A DNA stretch of 45,982 bases, taken from assembly GCA_051984675.1 (NCBI GenBank), contig JBPYFK010000017.1, positions 1 through 45,982 on the forward strand, in the 5' to 3' direction. Shown here in pieces: positions 31,093-39,418 of this stretch (the stretch's first letter is position 1; every line of letters begins with the position of its first letter). The DNA comes from JBPYFK01 sp051984675. GTDB taxonomy: Bacteria > Actinomycetota > Actinomycetes > Mycobacteriales > Pseudonocardiaceae. The notes beneath the pieces are model-generated. The model saw only the letters and a list, made by a program, of their open reading frames with translations. It was not told the DNA's origin and made no database searches. The position numbers and the translations under genes are program-made.

Positions 31093-32345
31093 TCGCCTTC
31101 CGCACTGATCGGCCGCGGTTCCACGGCGCCCGCTCGTCGTTCGCCCGCATCGCGCGGCTCCTCCTTCCAGGCAAACGCGCCGCACTCGCCGCGGTGTCTG
31201 CCGCCCTGGTGGCGCTGGTCAGCGGCTGCGGCGTACTCCCATCCAACGGCGTGTCGGACATGCCGCTGCCCGGCGGCGCGGACCTGGGCTCACACCCGTA
31301 CGAGGTGAAGGCGCAGTTCCGGGACGTGCTGGACTTGGTGCCCAACTCCGGGGTGCGGGTCAACGACGTTCCGATCGGCCGGGTGGAGAGCGTCGAACTG
31401 GCACCGGGCACCTGGCTGGCCCAGGTGACTATGAAGGTCAACGGCGACGTGCGCCTGCCGGCGAACGCGATCGCCCAGCTGCGCCAGTCCAGCCTGCTCG
31501 GCGAGAAGTTCATCGAACTCGCCCCTCCCCCGTCGTCGGATCCGGCGTGGGGCCGGCTGGCCAACGGCGCGACGATCGGGGTGGACCGCACCAACCGCAA
31601 CCCCGAGGTCGAAGAGGTCCTGGGCGCGATGTCGCTGCTGCTCAACGGTGGTGGCATAGGGCAGTTGCAGGACATCACCCGGGAACTCAACGCGACCATG
31701 GGCGGGCGTGAAGGCGACCTGCGCGGCCTGCTGTCCAATTTGAACAAGACAGTGTCCAGTCTGGATGCGCAGCGCGACGACATCGTCCGCGCCATTGACG
31801 GGCTCAACCGGCTCAGTGCACAGCTGAACGGCCAGCGCGGCAACATCGACGTCGCGTTGCGCGACCTCGGCCCTGGCCTGCAGGTGATCAACGACGAACG
31901 CAGCAAGTTCGTCACGATGCTGCAGTCGCTGGACCGGCTTTCGGGCGTGGCAACCAACGTGATCAACCAGAGCAGGGACGACACCGTCCACGACCTCAAC
32001 GCGTTGGCGCCCACGTTGCAACAGCTCGCCGCTTCCGGCAGTGACCTGCCCAAGGCGTTCGAGGTCCTGCTGACCTATCCGTTCCCCGACGCGGCGGTCA
32101 AGGGGATCAAGGGCGACTACACGAACCTGTACGCGAAGGTGAACCTCAACCTCACCGACATCGTGGACAACTTGAGCCGGTCCCCGCAGTCGCCGCTGAC
32201 ACCACCGGGGGCACCGCCCTTGCCGCTGCTACCGCCGCCGTCCTCATCGGCGCCGACATCACCACCGCCGTCGTCCGCGCCGAGCACACCGCCGCCCCCG
32301 CAGAACAATGGCGGACTTCTCGGGTCCCTGTTTGGAGGCAGCTGA
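31089..32345 (+). CDS. mceE: MCE family lipoprotein MceE
   Basis: The 418-residue protein starts at GTG 31089, overlapping the mceD stop. Instead of a plain anchor it has a basic N-region, a hydrophobic core and a lipobox LVSGC with Cys47 as the predicted lipidated residue. This is the usual feature of the E subunit (LprK-type). The MCE domain follows (PNSGVRVNDVPIGRVESVEL, QSSLLGEKFIELAP), then the helical tube region. The C-terminal 45 residues are almost entirely Pro/Ser (PPLPLLPPPSSSAPTSPPPS), probably disordered at the outer face. The stop overlaps the mceF start in TGATG. Confidence 0.95.
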   Translation: MIAFRTDRPRFHGARSSFARIARLLLPGKRAALAAVSAALVALVSGCGVLPSNGVSDMPLPGGADLGSHPYEVKAQFRDVLDLVPNSGVRVNDVPIGRVESVELAPGTWLAQVTMKVNGDVRLPANAIAQLRQSSLLGEKFIELAPPPSSDPAWGRLANGATIGVDRTNRNPEVEEVLGAMSLLLNGGGIGQLQDITRELNATMGGREGDLRGLLSNLNKTVSSLDAQRDDIVRAIDGLNRLSAQLNGQRGNIDVALRDLGPGLQVINDERSKFVTMLQSLDRLSGVATNVINQSRDDTVHDLNALAPTLQQLAASGSDLPKAFEVLLTYPFPDAAVKGIKGDYTNLYAKVNLNLTDIVDNLSRSPQSPLTPPGAPPLPLLPPPSSSAPTSPPPSSAPSTPPPPQNNGGLLGSLFGGS

Positions 32346-33448
32346 TGCTTACGCGCAAGGTTCGCGTGCAGGTGATCGCGTTCGTGGTGATCGCGCTGCT
32401 GGGCGTCAGCTATGCGGGCGCCCGGTACGCCGGGCTGGACCGGCTGGTCGGTCCGCGCGGGTACGTGGTGAACGTGCAGCTGGCCAACTCCGGCGGCATC
32501 TTCTCGAACGCGGAGGTGACCTACCGGGGGGTGCCGGTCGGCCGGACCGGCGATCTGCAGCTGACGGGCACCGGGATCAACCTCCCGCTGGACATCGACC
32601 CGGGCGCGCCGCAGATCCCCCAGCAGGTGCAGGCCGTGGTCGCCGAGCGGTCGGCGGTCGGTGAGCAGTACGTCGACCTCCGGCCGACCAACGACCACGG
32701 GCCGTACCTGCACCAGGGCTCGGTGATCCGGCAGACCAACACCCAGACCCCGGTGCCGGTGGAAGCGTTGATGACGAACCTGGACTCGCTGGCCAGGTCG
32801 GTGCCGGAGGACTCGCTGCGCACCGTGGTCGACGAGTTGGGCACCGCGTTCAACAACAACGGCGGCAATCTGCAACGGGTCATCGACACCACGCGGGAGT
32901 TCACCGCTGAGGCCAGCGCGCACCTGCCCCAGACCCGGCAGCTGCTGGCCAACGGTGTGCAGGTGCTGGAGACCCAGAACGAGCAGGGCTCGGACATCCG
33001 CTCGTTCAGCCAAAACCTGCGGCTGCTCTCCGAGCAGCTCAAGACCTCCGACCCGGACCTGCGCAAGGTGATCTCGACGGCGCCAGGCACGGCGCAGCAG
33101 ATCAGCGGGCTGATCCGGGAGAACGGTCAGCTCGGACCGTTGCTGTCGAACCTGACGACCACGTCTCAGGTGATGTCCACCAAGGACAACGGCCTGGAGC
33201 AGATGTTCATCGACTACCCGGCCATCGTCGAGGGTGGTTACACGGTGGTTCCCGGTGACGGCACCGCCCACTTCGGGATGGCGCTCAACAACTTCGACCC
33301 GCCGCCGTGCACCAACGGTTACCAGGGCACCAAGCCCCGGACAGGCACGGACACGGCGCCGATGCCGTTGAACACCAACGCGCGGTGCAGCATGCCACCG
33401 GGCAGCCCGACGGATGTGCGGGGTGCACAGAACGCGTCCGGTAACTAG
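32345..33448 (+). CDS. mceF: MCE family protein MceF
   Basis: The 367-residue last MCE subunit starts at ATG 32345. It has an anchor at about 8-26 (VQVIAFVVIALLGVSYAGA) and an MCE domain with SGGIFSNAEVTYRGVPVGRT and AVVAERSAVGEQYVDLRP. A helical region and a C-terminal domain follow, with DYPAIVEGGYTVVPGDGTAH and three cysteines. MceF-type C-termini are thought to sit at the substrate-receiving tip. A 67-base gap follows before the Mce-associated genes, holding TTGACG and a small hairpin, so a secondary promoter is possible there. Confidence 0.94.
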   Translation: MLTRKVRVQVIAFVVIALLGVSYAGARYAGLDRLVGPRGYVVNVQLANSGGIFSNAEVTYRGVPVGRTGDLQLTGTGINLPLDIDPGAPQIPQQVQAVVAERSAVGEQYVDLRPTNDHGPYLHQGSVIRQTNTQTPVPVEALMTNLDSLARSVPEDSLRTVVDELGTAFNNNGGNLQRVIDTTREFTAEASAHLPQTRQLLANGVQVLETQNEQGSDIRSFSQNLRLLSEQLKTSDPDLRKVISTAPGTAQQISGLIRENGQLGPLLSNLTTTSQVMSTKDNGLEQMFIDYPAIVEGGYTVVPGDGTAHFGMALNNFDPPPCTNGYQGTKPRTGTDTAPMPLNTNARCSMPPGSPTDVRGAQNASGN

Positions 33449-33515
33449 CCTTGACGGTCAGTTAACCTGACTGGGCGATAGCAGAGACCCCTGATAGGAG
33501 TACGGGAGAAGCGCA

Positions 33516-34049
33516 ATGTCCACGACCACCGACACCAGCATCCGGCGCGCACGCCCGGCGGTGATCGCCGTCTGCGTCGCGCTGGTGCTCAGCGCGGGGG
33601 CCGCACTCTTCTTCGGGGTCTCTTGGGCGCTCGCGGCGGGCTCACAGTCGGTCACCTATGCCCAGGAGCGGGACCAGGTGCAACGCGTCGGGAGCCAGGA
33701 CGTGATCAACTTCAACACCTTGGACTACCGCAAGGTCCAGCAGGGGCTCGACCTGTGGGTGGCCAGCTCCACCGGGCCCCTGCACGACGAGGTCATGCAG
33801 GGCCGGCAGGCCAACGCCGACAAGATCACGCAGGCGAAGGCCACCACCCAGGCCGAGGTGTTGGACTCGGCGGTCACCGAGCTGGACGACCGGGCCGGCA
33901 AGGCGCGGATGATCGCCGTGGTCCGGGTGACCGTCACGCCCGACGGCCAGCCCCCATCCGTCAAGCGCAGCCGCTACCAGGCCGAGCTCACCCGCGATGG
34001 TGATGGTCAGTGGAGGCTGAGCGGACTCAGCCCGGTCGACGTCGGCTGA
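33516..34049 (+). CDS. Mce-associated membrane protein (Mas), first copy
   Basis: The 177-residue protein starts at ATG 33516, with GGGAGAAG upstream. It has one transmembrane helix at about 14-38 (PAVIAVCVALVLSAGAALFF) and an external domain with the pattern of Mce-associated proteins: VINFNTLDYRKVQQGLDLWV, a variable middle (DEVMQGRQANADKI), and the strand pair VLDSAVTELDDRAGKARMIA and YQAELTRDGDGQWRLSGL. These are NTF2-like small proteins thought to stabilise or assist Mce complexes. It directly follows the mce genes and precedes a second, longer copy. No catalytic residues are evident. Confidence 0.85.
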   Translation: MSTTTDTSIRRARPAVIAVCVALVLSAGAALFFGVSWALAAGSQSVTYAQERDQVQRVGSQDVINFNTLDYRKVQQGLDLWVASSTGPLHDEVMQGRQANADKITQAKATTQAEVLDSAVTELDDRAGKARMIAVVRVTVTPDGQPPSVKRSRYQAELTRDGDGQWRLSGLSPVDVG

Positions 34050-34113
34050 GTTCACGTCCCGTGACCCGCCTGACCCACCCAGCCGATGCAGCCGTTGCCG
34101 AGGAGTAGTTCCA

Positions 34114-35091
34114 GTGCCACCTACCCGCCGTAGCGGAGCCGGAAGCACCCGCCGCCCGCGAGTCGCCGGCTCGCGCAGCCGCCAGTCCCAGCAGGACGCC
34201 CAGCCGTCTCCGCAGGAGGAGGCCCCGTCCCAGCACCAGGAGCCAGAGGCACAGCAAGCGGAGCCGGAGGTCCAGCAGGAGACGTCGCCGGAGGCGACCG
34301 ACCAGCAGGAGCAGGCCCCCGAGCAGGCCGAGCGGGACACGGAGCAGGAACAGGACACGGAGCAGGAACAGGACACGGAGACGACCGACGAGCCTGCCGA
34401 CCAGGCACCGGCCGCCGCCGAAACTGCCGAGACCGCTCAGGCCGCTCACACGTCTGAGCCGGGCGGACCTGCCGCCGACGCCTCCGAGGCCGAGGTTGCT
34501 GAAGCCCCGGAAGGCATCTCCGCCGTATCCCCGACCCTGTCGGATGTCCAGTCCGGCAGCGCCGAGGACACGGATGCCGAGTCGGGCGGTCGGTCGTGGC
34601 TGATGCCGGCGGCGTGGGGACTCGTCGCGGTCTGCGCCGTGCTCGCCGTCGTGTTCGGCTACGCGAACTACTCCGCCCGGTACGGCGGTGCCTCGGCGAA
34701 CCAGGCCCTGGTGAACCCGGCAGGCACCAGCGAGGTCAGCGGGCAGGTCAGCAGCGCGGTGGAGCAGCTGTTCTCCTACGACTTCGCGAACACGGCCAAG
34801 ACCGAGAACGCGGCCAAGAACCTGCTCACCGGTCCGGCAGAGGCCCAGTACAACCAGCTGTTCGCCACCGTCAAGCAACAGGCACCCCAGCAGAAGCTGG
34901 TGCTGACCACGACCGTCAAGTCGATCGCGGTCAAGCAGTTGCAGGGCGACAACGCCGAGGTGCTGCTGTTCGTCGACCAGAACGCGCTGCGCACGGACAA
35001 CGGTCAGAACAACGTCGGCCCGGCCCAGCTCACCGTCAACGCCGTGAAGCAGGGCAACCAGTGGAAGATCAGCACGATCACTCCGCTGTAA
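34114..35091 (+). CDS. Mce-associated membrane protein with long acidic N-terminus, second copy
   Basis: The 325-residue protein starts at GTG 34114 behind GAGGAG. Residues 1-160 are cytoplasmic and disordered: a basic start, then Gln/Glu-rich sequence with a perfect repeat (DTEQEQDTEQEQDTE, about 75-89). A transmembrane helix lies at about 164-184 (MPAAWGLVAVCAVLAVVFGY). The external domain (about 200-325) resembles the first Mas protein: QLFSYDFANTAKTENAAKNL, VLTTTVKSIAVKQLQGDNAE and a terminal QWKISTITPL. It is the last gene of the mce block and converges with the TPR-CHAT gene. No clear terminator is seen in the 46 bases between them. Confidence 0.83.
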   Translation: MPPTRRSGAGSTRRPRVAGSRSRQSQQDAQPSPQEEAPSQHQEPEAQQAEPEVQQETSPEATDQQEQAPEQAERDTEQEQDTEQEQDTETTDEPADQAPAAAETAETAQAAHTSEPGGPAADASEAEVAEAPEGISAVSPTLSDVQSGSAEDTDAESGGRSWLMPAAWGLVAVCAVLAVVFGYANYSARYGGASANQALVNPAGTSEVSGQVSSAVEQLFSYDFANTAKTENAAKNLLTGPAEAQYNQLFATVKQQAPQQKLVLTTTVKSIAVKQLQGDNAEVLLFVDQNALRTDNGQNNVGPAQLTVNAVKQGNQWKISTITPL

Positions 35092-35117
35092 CCGGAGCGG
35101 GCTGTAACCGGAGCGGG
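35076..35117 (+). repeat. Short tandem duplication at the Mas gene stop
   Basis: CTGTAACCGGAGCGGG occurs twice in direct succession. The first copy contains the TAA stop of the Mas gene and the second follows immediately. It is a recent-looking local duplication with no evident function. Confidence 0.6.
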
Positions 35118-35137
35118 CGCCGACGCGACCAGCGACC

Positions 35138-38100
35138 TCACGGCCCGGTGTGCCCGAAGCACGCCCAAAGGAACGGGTCGTGCGGGTACTGGGCACGGGC
35201 GCGCTTGAGCGCGGCTTGCACCGCGTAGGCGCCCAATTCCGGCCGGAACGCCTCGTCCGAGCCGAGTTCGGCGTAGACGTACGCGCACAGCTGCGCGTAC
35301 CACTCCGACATGCTGCTGGCATCCGGCGTCACCGCCGCGCCGGCCCGGCGCGCCGCCCGGGTCAGCCGGCGGTCGTCGGCCTCCGGCGCCCACAGCGAGC
35401 TGACCACGTGCGTGAAACCGGCGAAGCCGAGCAGCCCGCTCAGCGGCACTGACGCGGCGGAGAGCACTCCGCCGTTGACGGTGTTGCCGCATCGTGCGAG
35501 GTAGGCGAACTCGGCGTCGCGCAGCGGCACCGACGCCATGTCACGCACCCGGACCGAGTCGGACGGGTGACCACGGTCCACCAGCCGCCCGGCCAGCGGG
35601 TTGTCCCAGTGCTGCGTGCTTGGCGCATCGATATGCACTCGCGGGTAACGGGCCAGCGCGTCCAGCAGGTCCGCCCGAGTCTCCTCGGGGGTGAGCACGT
35701 CCGCGTCCGGCCACTGCTGGGTGAGCATCTGCTCCCGCGCACGCTGGCCAGTGCTCCGCGCCCCCTCTTCCGGTGCGCTGGCGGCGATGAGTACCGGCCG
35801 GCGGCCCGCCGGGTACCGGTATTGCCGGGCGCGCGTCAGCGCCTCCAACGTCGGGGTGTAGGAGCAGATCACCCGGTCCAGCACGCACTCCCCGGACCGG
35901 GCCGCGGCCGCGTGCAGCGGCAGGAACGCGGGCGCACCCGACGTACACCACCACATCCGGGGCCAGCGCTCACCCTCGTCCGGCGTCCGCGAGTAACCCA
36001 GCACGTCCAGCACCGGCCGGGTGACGTTGTGCCACAGCCAGTCGAGTGTCTCGGACAGCTTCTCGGCCGTGCCGGTGGCCATGTCGGCGGCGGCCTTCTC
36101 GGCGGTCTGCGGGCTCACCCCCGGCAGCGGGATCACCAGCACCCGGCCGGCGATCACGACCAGGGCGTCCGAACGGAACCGGCTGACGTTGATCAGCGTC
36201 ACCGGACCGCCCTCGGCGGCCGGCGCGAGATCCTGGAACTTGGTGATCAGCAGGTGCCGTTCGTGCCCGCTCTCCGCCCGCACCCGGCGCAACAGGTCGT
36301 TCCAGGCGTCCGCGAGACGCCCCCGCTCGTGCTGGTCGTCATCGGGGACCTCGTCGGTGCCGGCGAACGCCGGCTCCGGTGCGGGACGGTTGAGCAGCCG
36401 GCGCAGCCGCGTCAGTCCGTCGACCAGCTCGGGCTGCTGCCGACGCAGGTCGGCGAGCTCACCGCCGGTGGGCACGAGGTGCTCCAGCAGCGCCACCCGG
36501 CCGTGTTCGAGCAGTTCCACGGCCCGCTCCGGCTGGCCGGTCTCCAGCGCGCAGGCTGCCGCGTCCGCCGTCACCCGGGCCCACTGCCGCTGCGCGGCCG
36601 GCGAGGCGGATGCCTGCTTGATGCGGGTGATCAGGGGCAGGATCGCGACCGCCTGGCCGAACGACTCGGCGGCCTCGGACCACTTCTGCGCCAGGGCGGC
36701 GAGCCGGCCACTGAGGCTGGCCGCGCGGAACCGCTGCTCGGCGGGCGCGGTCGGCAGGTTCGCGGCGGACTGCAGCACCCGGGTCGCTTTGCGGTAGACC
36801 TTGCGCTTGCTGTTCTGCTGGAACAGGGTCGTCAGCGCGCGGCCGAGGTGGGCCGACAGGGCGGCCCGCTCCGGCGAGTTGTCCGGCATCCCGTCCAGCG
36901 CGCGCTCGAACAGCTCGATCGCGGTTTCCAGCTCGCTCGTCCGCGAGGTGCGGCGGTAGCGGTGCGACGCGATGATCCCGAGCTGCCCCAGCGCGGTCCG
37001 GCCCGGCCCGGCGATCTGCCTCTCGCTGCTGCGCGCGTCGTTCCCGAAGCCCGCGCGGGATGCCAGCGCCGAGCCGGCGAACGCGGCGCCGACCGCCGCG
37101 GCCGAGCCGCCGCTGAGCGGGTGCTGCTCAGCGGGTCTTGTCTCCGCCTGCGCCACCAGCTCGTACGCCTGCTTGGCCAGCTCCTCCGCACGGTCCAGGT
37201 CCGCTACCTGATCGGTGTGCTCATACCGGGTGGTCAGCGTGAGGACCAGCGAGTTCAGCACCGCGCACCGCTGCGTGCTGTCGCTGGCGGCCTCGGTCGC
37301 GGCCTCACCGGCCGCAACCGCCGTGTTCAGCGCCTCGGTGTCGCTGGTGTACAGGAAGTGCCGGCGCATCATCGCGCCGTATCCGGCCAGCGCCACCGAA
37401 CGGTCCGGGGCGGAGTCGGGCATCGCCCGCAGCGCGGGCACCAGCGCGGGAAGCACGCGTCGGAGCTGGGCCGGGTCGTTCGTGCAGTCCACGTGTTCGG
37501 CCACCGAGGCGGTGAGGTTCACCAGCGCCTTGCCGAGCACCTCCTCACCCCCGGCCGGCTCCTCCAGCACGCCGAGCAGCTCGCTGATCGCCGAGCGCAG
37601 GTCGTCCAGCCGGCCGTGGCGCCGGAACCGCAGGCGCAGCGCCAGCGCCAGGTGGCACAGCGCCTGCCGTCGCGGCGGACCGTCCGGCAGCATGCCCACG
37701 CCGGTGTGCAGGTTGCTGATGCCCTCTTCGAGGTCCTCGTCGGCGCCGGTGCGCTCGTAGCGGCGCAGCACGGCGAACCCGAGGCCGATGACCAGCCCGG
37801 CGACGTCCGGGCGCACCGCCCGGGTGTCGCCGGTGCTCAGCGACAGCCGCACCGCCTCCCGAAGCACGTCGGCGGACTCGTCGTCGTCCTCCGAGCGCCC
37901 GGCCAGCCGGGCGTGCAGTTGCAGCGCGTTGGCCAGGCGGGTGAGCGCCATGATGCGCCGCGCGTCGTTGCTGCCGGCTCGCCGGGCCACCTCGACGGCC
38001 TGCCGGGCGGCGGAGACCGCTTCCTCCGCGTCACCCACCGTCTCCCGCACGGCGGCGTACTTCGCCAGGGACAGCGCGAGGTTGGACAGGTAGAGCACGA

Positions 38101-38728
38101 GTTCGGACTCGTTGTGTCCCGAGTCGCGCTTGGCCGCGTTGACCGCGGACAGATAGTTCGAGACAGCGCTTTCCAGGTCCGCGAGCGTGCCGGTGCGCAC
38201 GTGGTTGAGTTGGAAGGCGCTGCCCAGGTTGTTCAGCACCGGCGCGGTCGGTGCGGTGTCCGCCGTGGCACTGAACACCGAGATGATCCACGGCAACGCG
38301 CTGTAGTCCTGTCTGCGCACGACCTCGTTGAGCGCGGTGACCGCTTCCCTGTACTGGCCCAGAGAGCCGGGCGTGTCCTGCGGGGCCTGGGAGGCGGCGT
38401 CCGCTGCTTCGTCCGAGAACCAGGACCGTCGCGCGGACGGCCGGGGCGGCAGGCCGCTCGCACGAGCGCGCAGGTCAGGGTCGGACCCGGTACGCGGGTG
38501 CAAGGGCGACGAACCGGGACCGGGCGTGCCGGCGGCAGTGTGATCTTCGTCCCTTCTCTCGCCGTCCCGACCGGTCAACTCGTCTTCTCCTGTCTCGCTG
38601 GCGTGGGTGTCGACAGCCGTCCCTGACGCCGGCAGTGACCAGGTAACCCCCTCGGAGCAGAGGTCCGATGATCCGCTGCCGGTGCCACCGCCGGGAGTGC
38701 ACCGCCCCTGCCGCGTAGAGCCAGTCAC
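35138..38728 (-). CDS. Large TPR-CHAT domain protein; catalytic His position replaced
   Basis: The 1196-residue protein has a disordered first 105 residues and then TPR-like helical repeats to about 850, with the recurrent pattern R-x-T/G-...-ADLE-x-AI (LADLESAVSNYLSAV, DEDLEEGISNLHTGV, LDDLRSAISELLGVL, TSELETAIELFERAL). The C-terminal CHAT (caspase-like) domain spans about 870-1190, with FLPLHAAAA, VICSYTPTLEAL, FAYLARCGNTVNGG and FTHVVSSLWAPEADD. Cys1080 stands at the nucleophile position. The family's H-x-x-x-H-G reads H1032-I-D-A-P1036-S, so the general-base His is missing. It may be a pseudo-protease or scaffold. GTG 38728 has no ribosome site, but TAGCCC lies six bases upstream, so a leaderless start is likely. 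It is cytoplasmic, between mce and rpoB. Confidence 0.88.
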   Translation of the reverse strand: MTGSTRQGRCTPGGGTGSGSSDLCSEGVTWSLPASGTAVDTHASETGEDELTGRDGERRDEDHTAAGTPGPGSSPLHPRTGSDPDLRARASGLPPRPSARRSWFSDEAADAASQAPQDTPGSLGQYREAVTALNEVVRRQDYSALPWIISVFSATADTAPTAPVLNNLGSAFQLNHVRTGTLADLESAVSNYLSAVNAAKRDSGHNESELVLYLSNLALSLAKYAAVRETVGDAEEAVSAARQAVEVARRAGSNDARRIMALTRLANALQLHARLAGRSEDDDESADVLREAVRLSLSTGDTRAVRPDVAGLVIGLGFAVLRRYERTGADEDLEEGISNLHTGVGMLPDGPPRRQALCHLALALRLRFRRHGRLDDLRSAISELLGVLEEPAGGEEVLGKALVNLTASVAEHVDCTNDPAQLRRVLPALVPALRAMPDSAPDRSVALAGYGAMMRRHFLYTSDTEALNTAVAAGEAATEAASDSTQRCAVLNSLVLTLTTRYEHTDQVADLDRAEELAKQAYELVAQAETRPAEQHPLSGGSAAAVGAAFAGSALASRAGFGNDARSSERQIAGPGRTALGQLGIIASHRYRRTSRTSELETAIELFERALDGMPDNSPERAALSAHLGRALTTLFQQNSKRKVYRKATRVLQSAANLPTAPAEQRFRAASLSGRLAALAQKWSEAAESFGQAVAILPLITRIKQASASPAAQRQWARVTADAAACALETGQPERAVELLEHGRVALLEHLVPTGGELADLRRQQPELVDGLTRLRRLLNRPAPEPAFAGTDEVPDDDQHERGRLADAWNDLLRRVRAESGHERHLLITKFQDLAPAAEGGPVTLINVSRFRSDALVVIAGRVLVIPLPGVSPQTAEKAAADMATGTAEKLSETLDWLWHNVTRPVLDVLGYSRTPDEGERWPRMWWCTSGAPAFLPLHAAAARSGECVLDRVICSYTPTLEALTRARQYRYPAGRRPVLIAASAPEEGARSTGQRAREQMLTQQWPDADVLTPEETRADLLDALARYPRVHIDAPSTQHWDNPLAGRLVDRGHPSDSVRVRDMASVPLRDAEFAYLARCGNTVNGGVLSAASVPLSGLLGFAGFTHVVSSLWAPEADDRRLTRAARRAGAAVTPDASSMSEWYAQLCAYVYAELGSDEAFRPELGAYAVQAALKRARAQYPHDPFLWACFGHTGP

Positions 38729-39418
38729 GCTACCGGGCTAGTGCTGGCTTGAGGTAGCATGTTGCGCTTTCGAAATCCTAGATCGTTCGCTGCGGCCCAG
38801 CCCCCTGGCTGCCCCGGTCAGGACGTGTTGCTCGCCACAAACATCACCATTGCACGACCTCTTTCGGGTGTTATCTCCGGCCCCGGCTGGCGACGGGAAT
38901 GAATCTCCGCTGGCGCTCGTTGGTCCGCCACGAACTGGCGGGAGCAGCCACTGTGGCACCACGCGCCCCACTCGTTCGGCTGTCATCCGTATGTGGCGAA
39001 GGTAACTCGTGGCACAGTGCGTGAGGACGCAGCAGCGGGAATGGGCGCGGCGTGCCGCGAGGACGACACGGTTGAACAGGGAATTCACCGGATAGGGAGA
39101 GATCGTTAGTTACAATGGGTGATCGTGGTTTGCGCCACGGGAGTGATCGACGTGTCACGTCTTGACTGGCGGCTCCGGGCACGCCACGCTGTGGGTGCGA
39201 ACGAGACGGGCTCTATCCGGGAGGCCCTCTCGACAGCCGTCGCCGTTGTGGCTAGACTATTCTTTTGCGCTGCCCGCTTTCCGTTTGTCAAGTCCTGGGG
39301 TCATCCAGAGGTGTGATCTCGGCAGTCGGCGGAACTTGGGCGCCATTGCACCCTGACAGTAGTGCTTGCGAGCCGCTAGCGCCGCTGTAGCCAGTTCAGA
39401 GTCCCGGAAGGACGCATC
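38729..39418. other. 690-base gap with divergent promoters for the CHAT gene and rpoBC
   Basis: No credible gene is seen on either strand. Short open frames have poor composition and no ribosome sites. The left end must hold the CHAT gene promoter. The right third holds the rpoB promoter and a long untranslated leader. The middle (about 38800-39200) has no repeat or structure that I can assign. Confidence 0.5.
39230..39258 (+). promoter_or_regulatory. Candidate rpoB promoter
   Basis: TCGACA (39230-39235), 17 bases, TAGACT (39253-39258) fits a housekeeping sigma promoter. Transcription would start near 39265, leaving an approximately 155-base leader before the rpoB TTG. The leader is long enough for regulatory structure, but I could not recognise a known one. 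Confidence 0.6.

Noticed and set aside
35567..38626. 1019-codon open frame antisense to the TPR-CHAT gene
   Set aside because: The composition is Arg/Gly/His/Gln-rich, as expected for an antisense shadow, while the minus strand encodes recognisable CHAT motifs.
38738..39088. Minus-strand 116-codon frame upstream of the CHAT gene
   Set aside because: It has no ribosome site, no domain and a His/Arg/Ser-rich composition, and it overlaps the region needed for the CHAT promoter.
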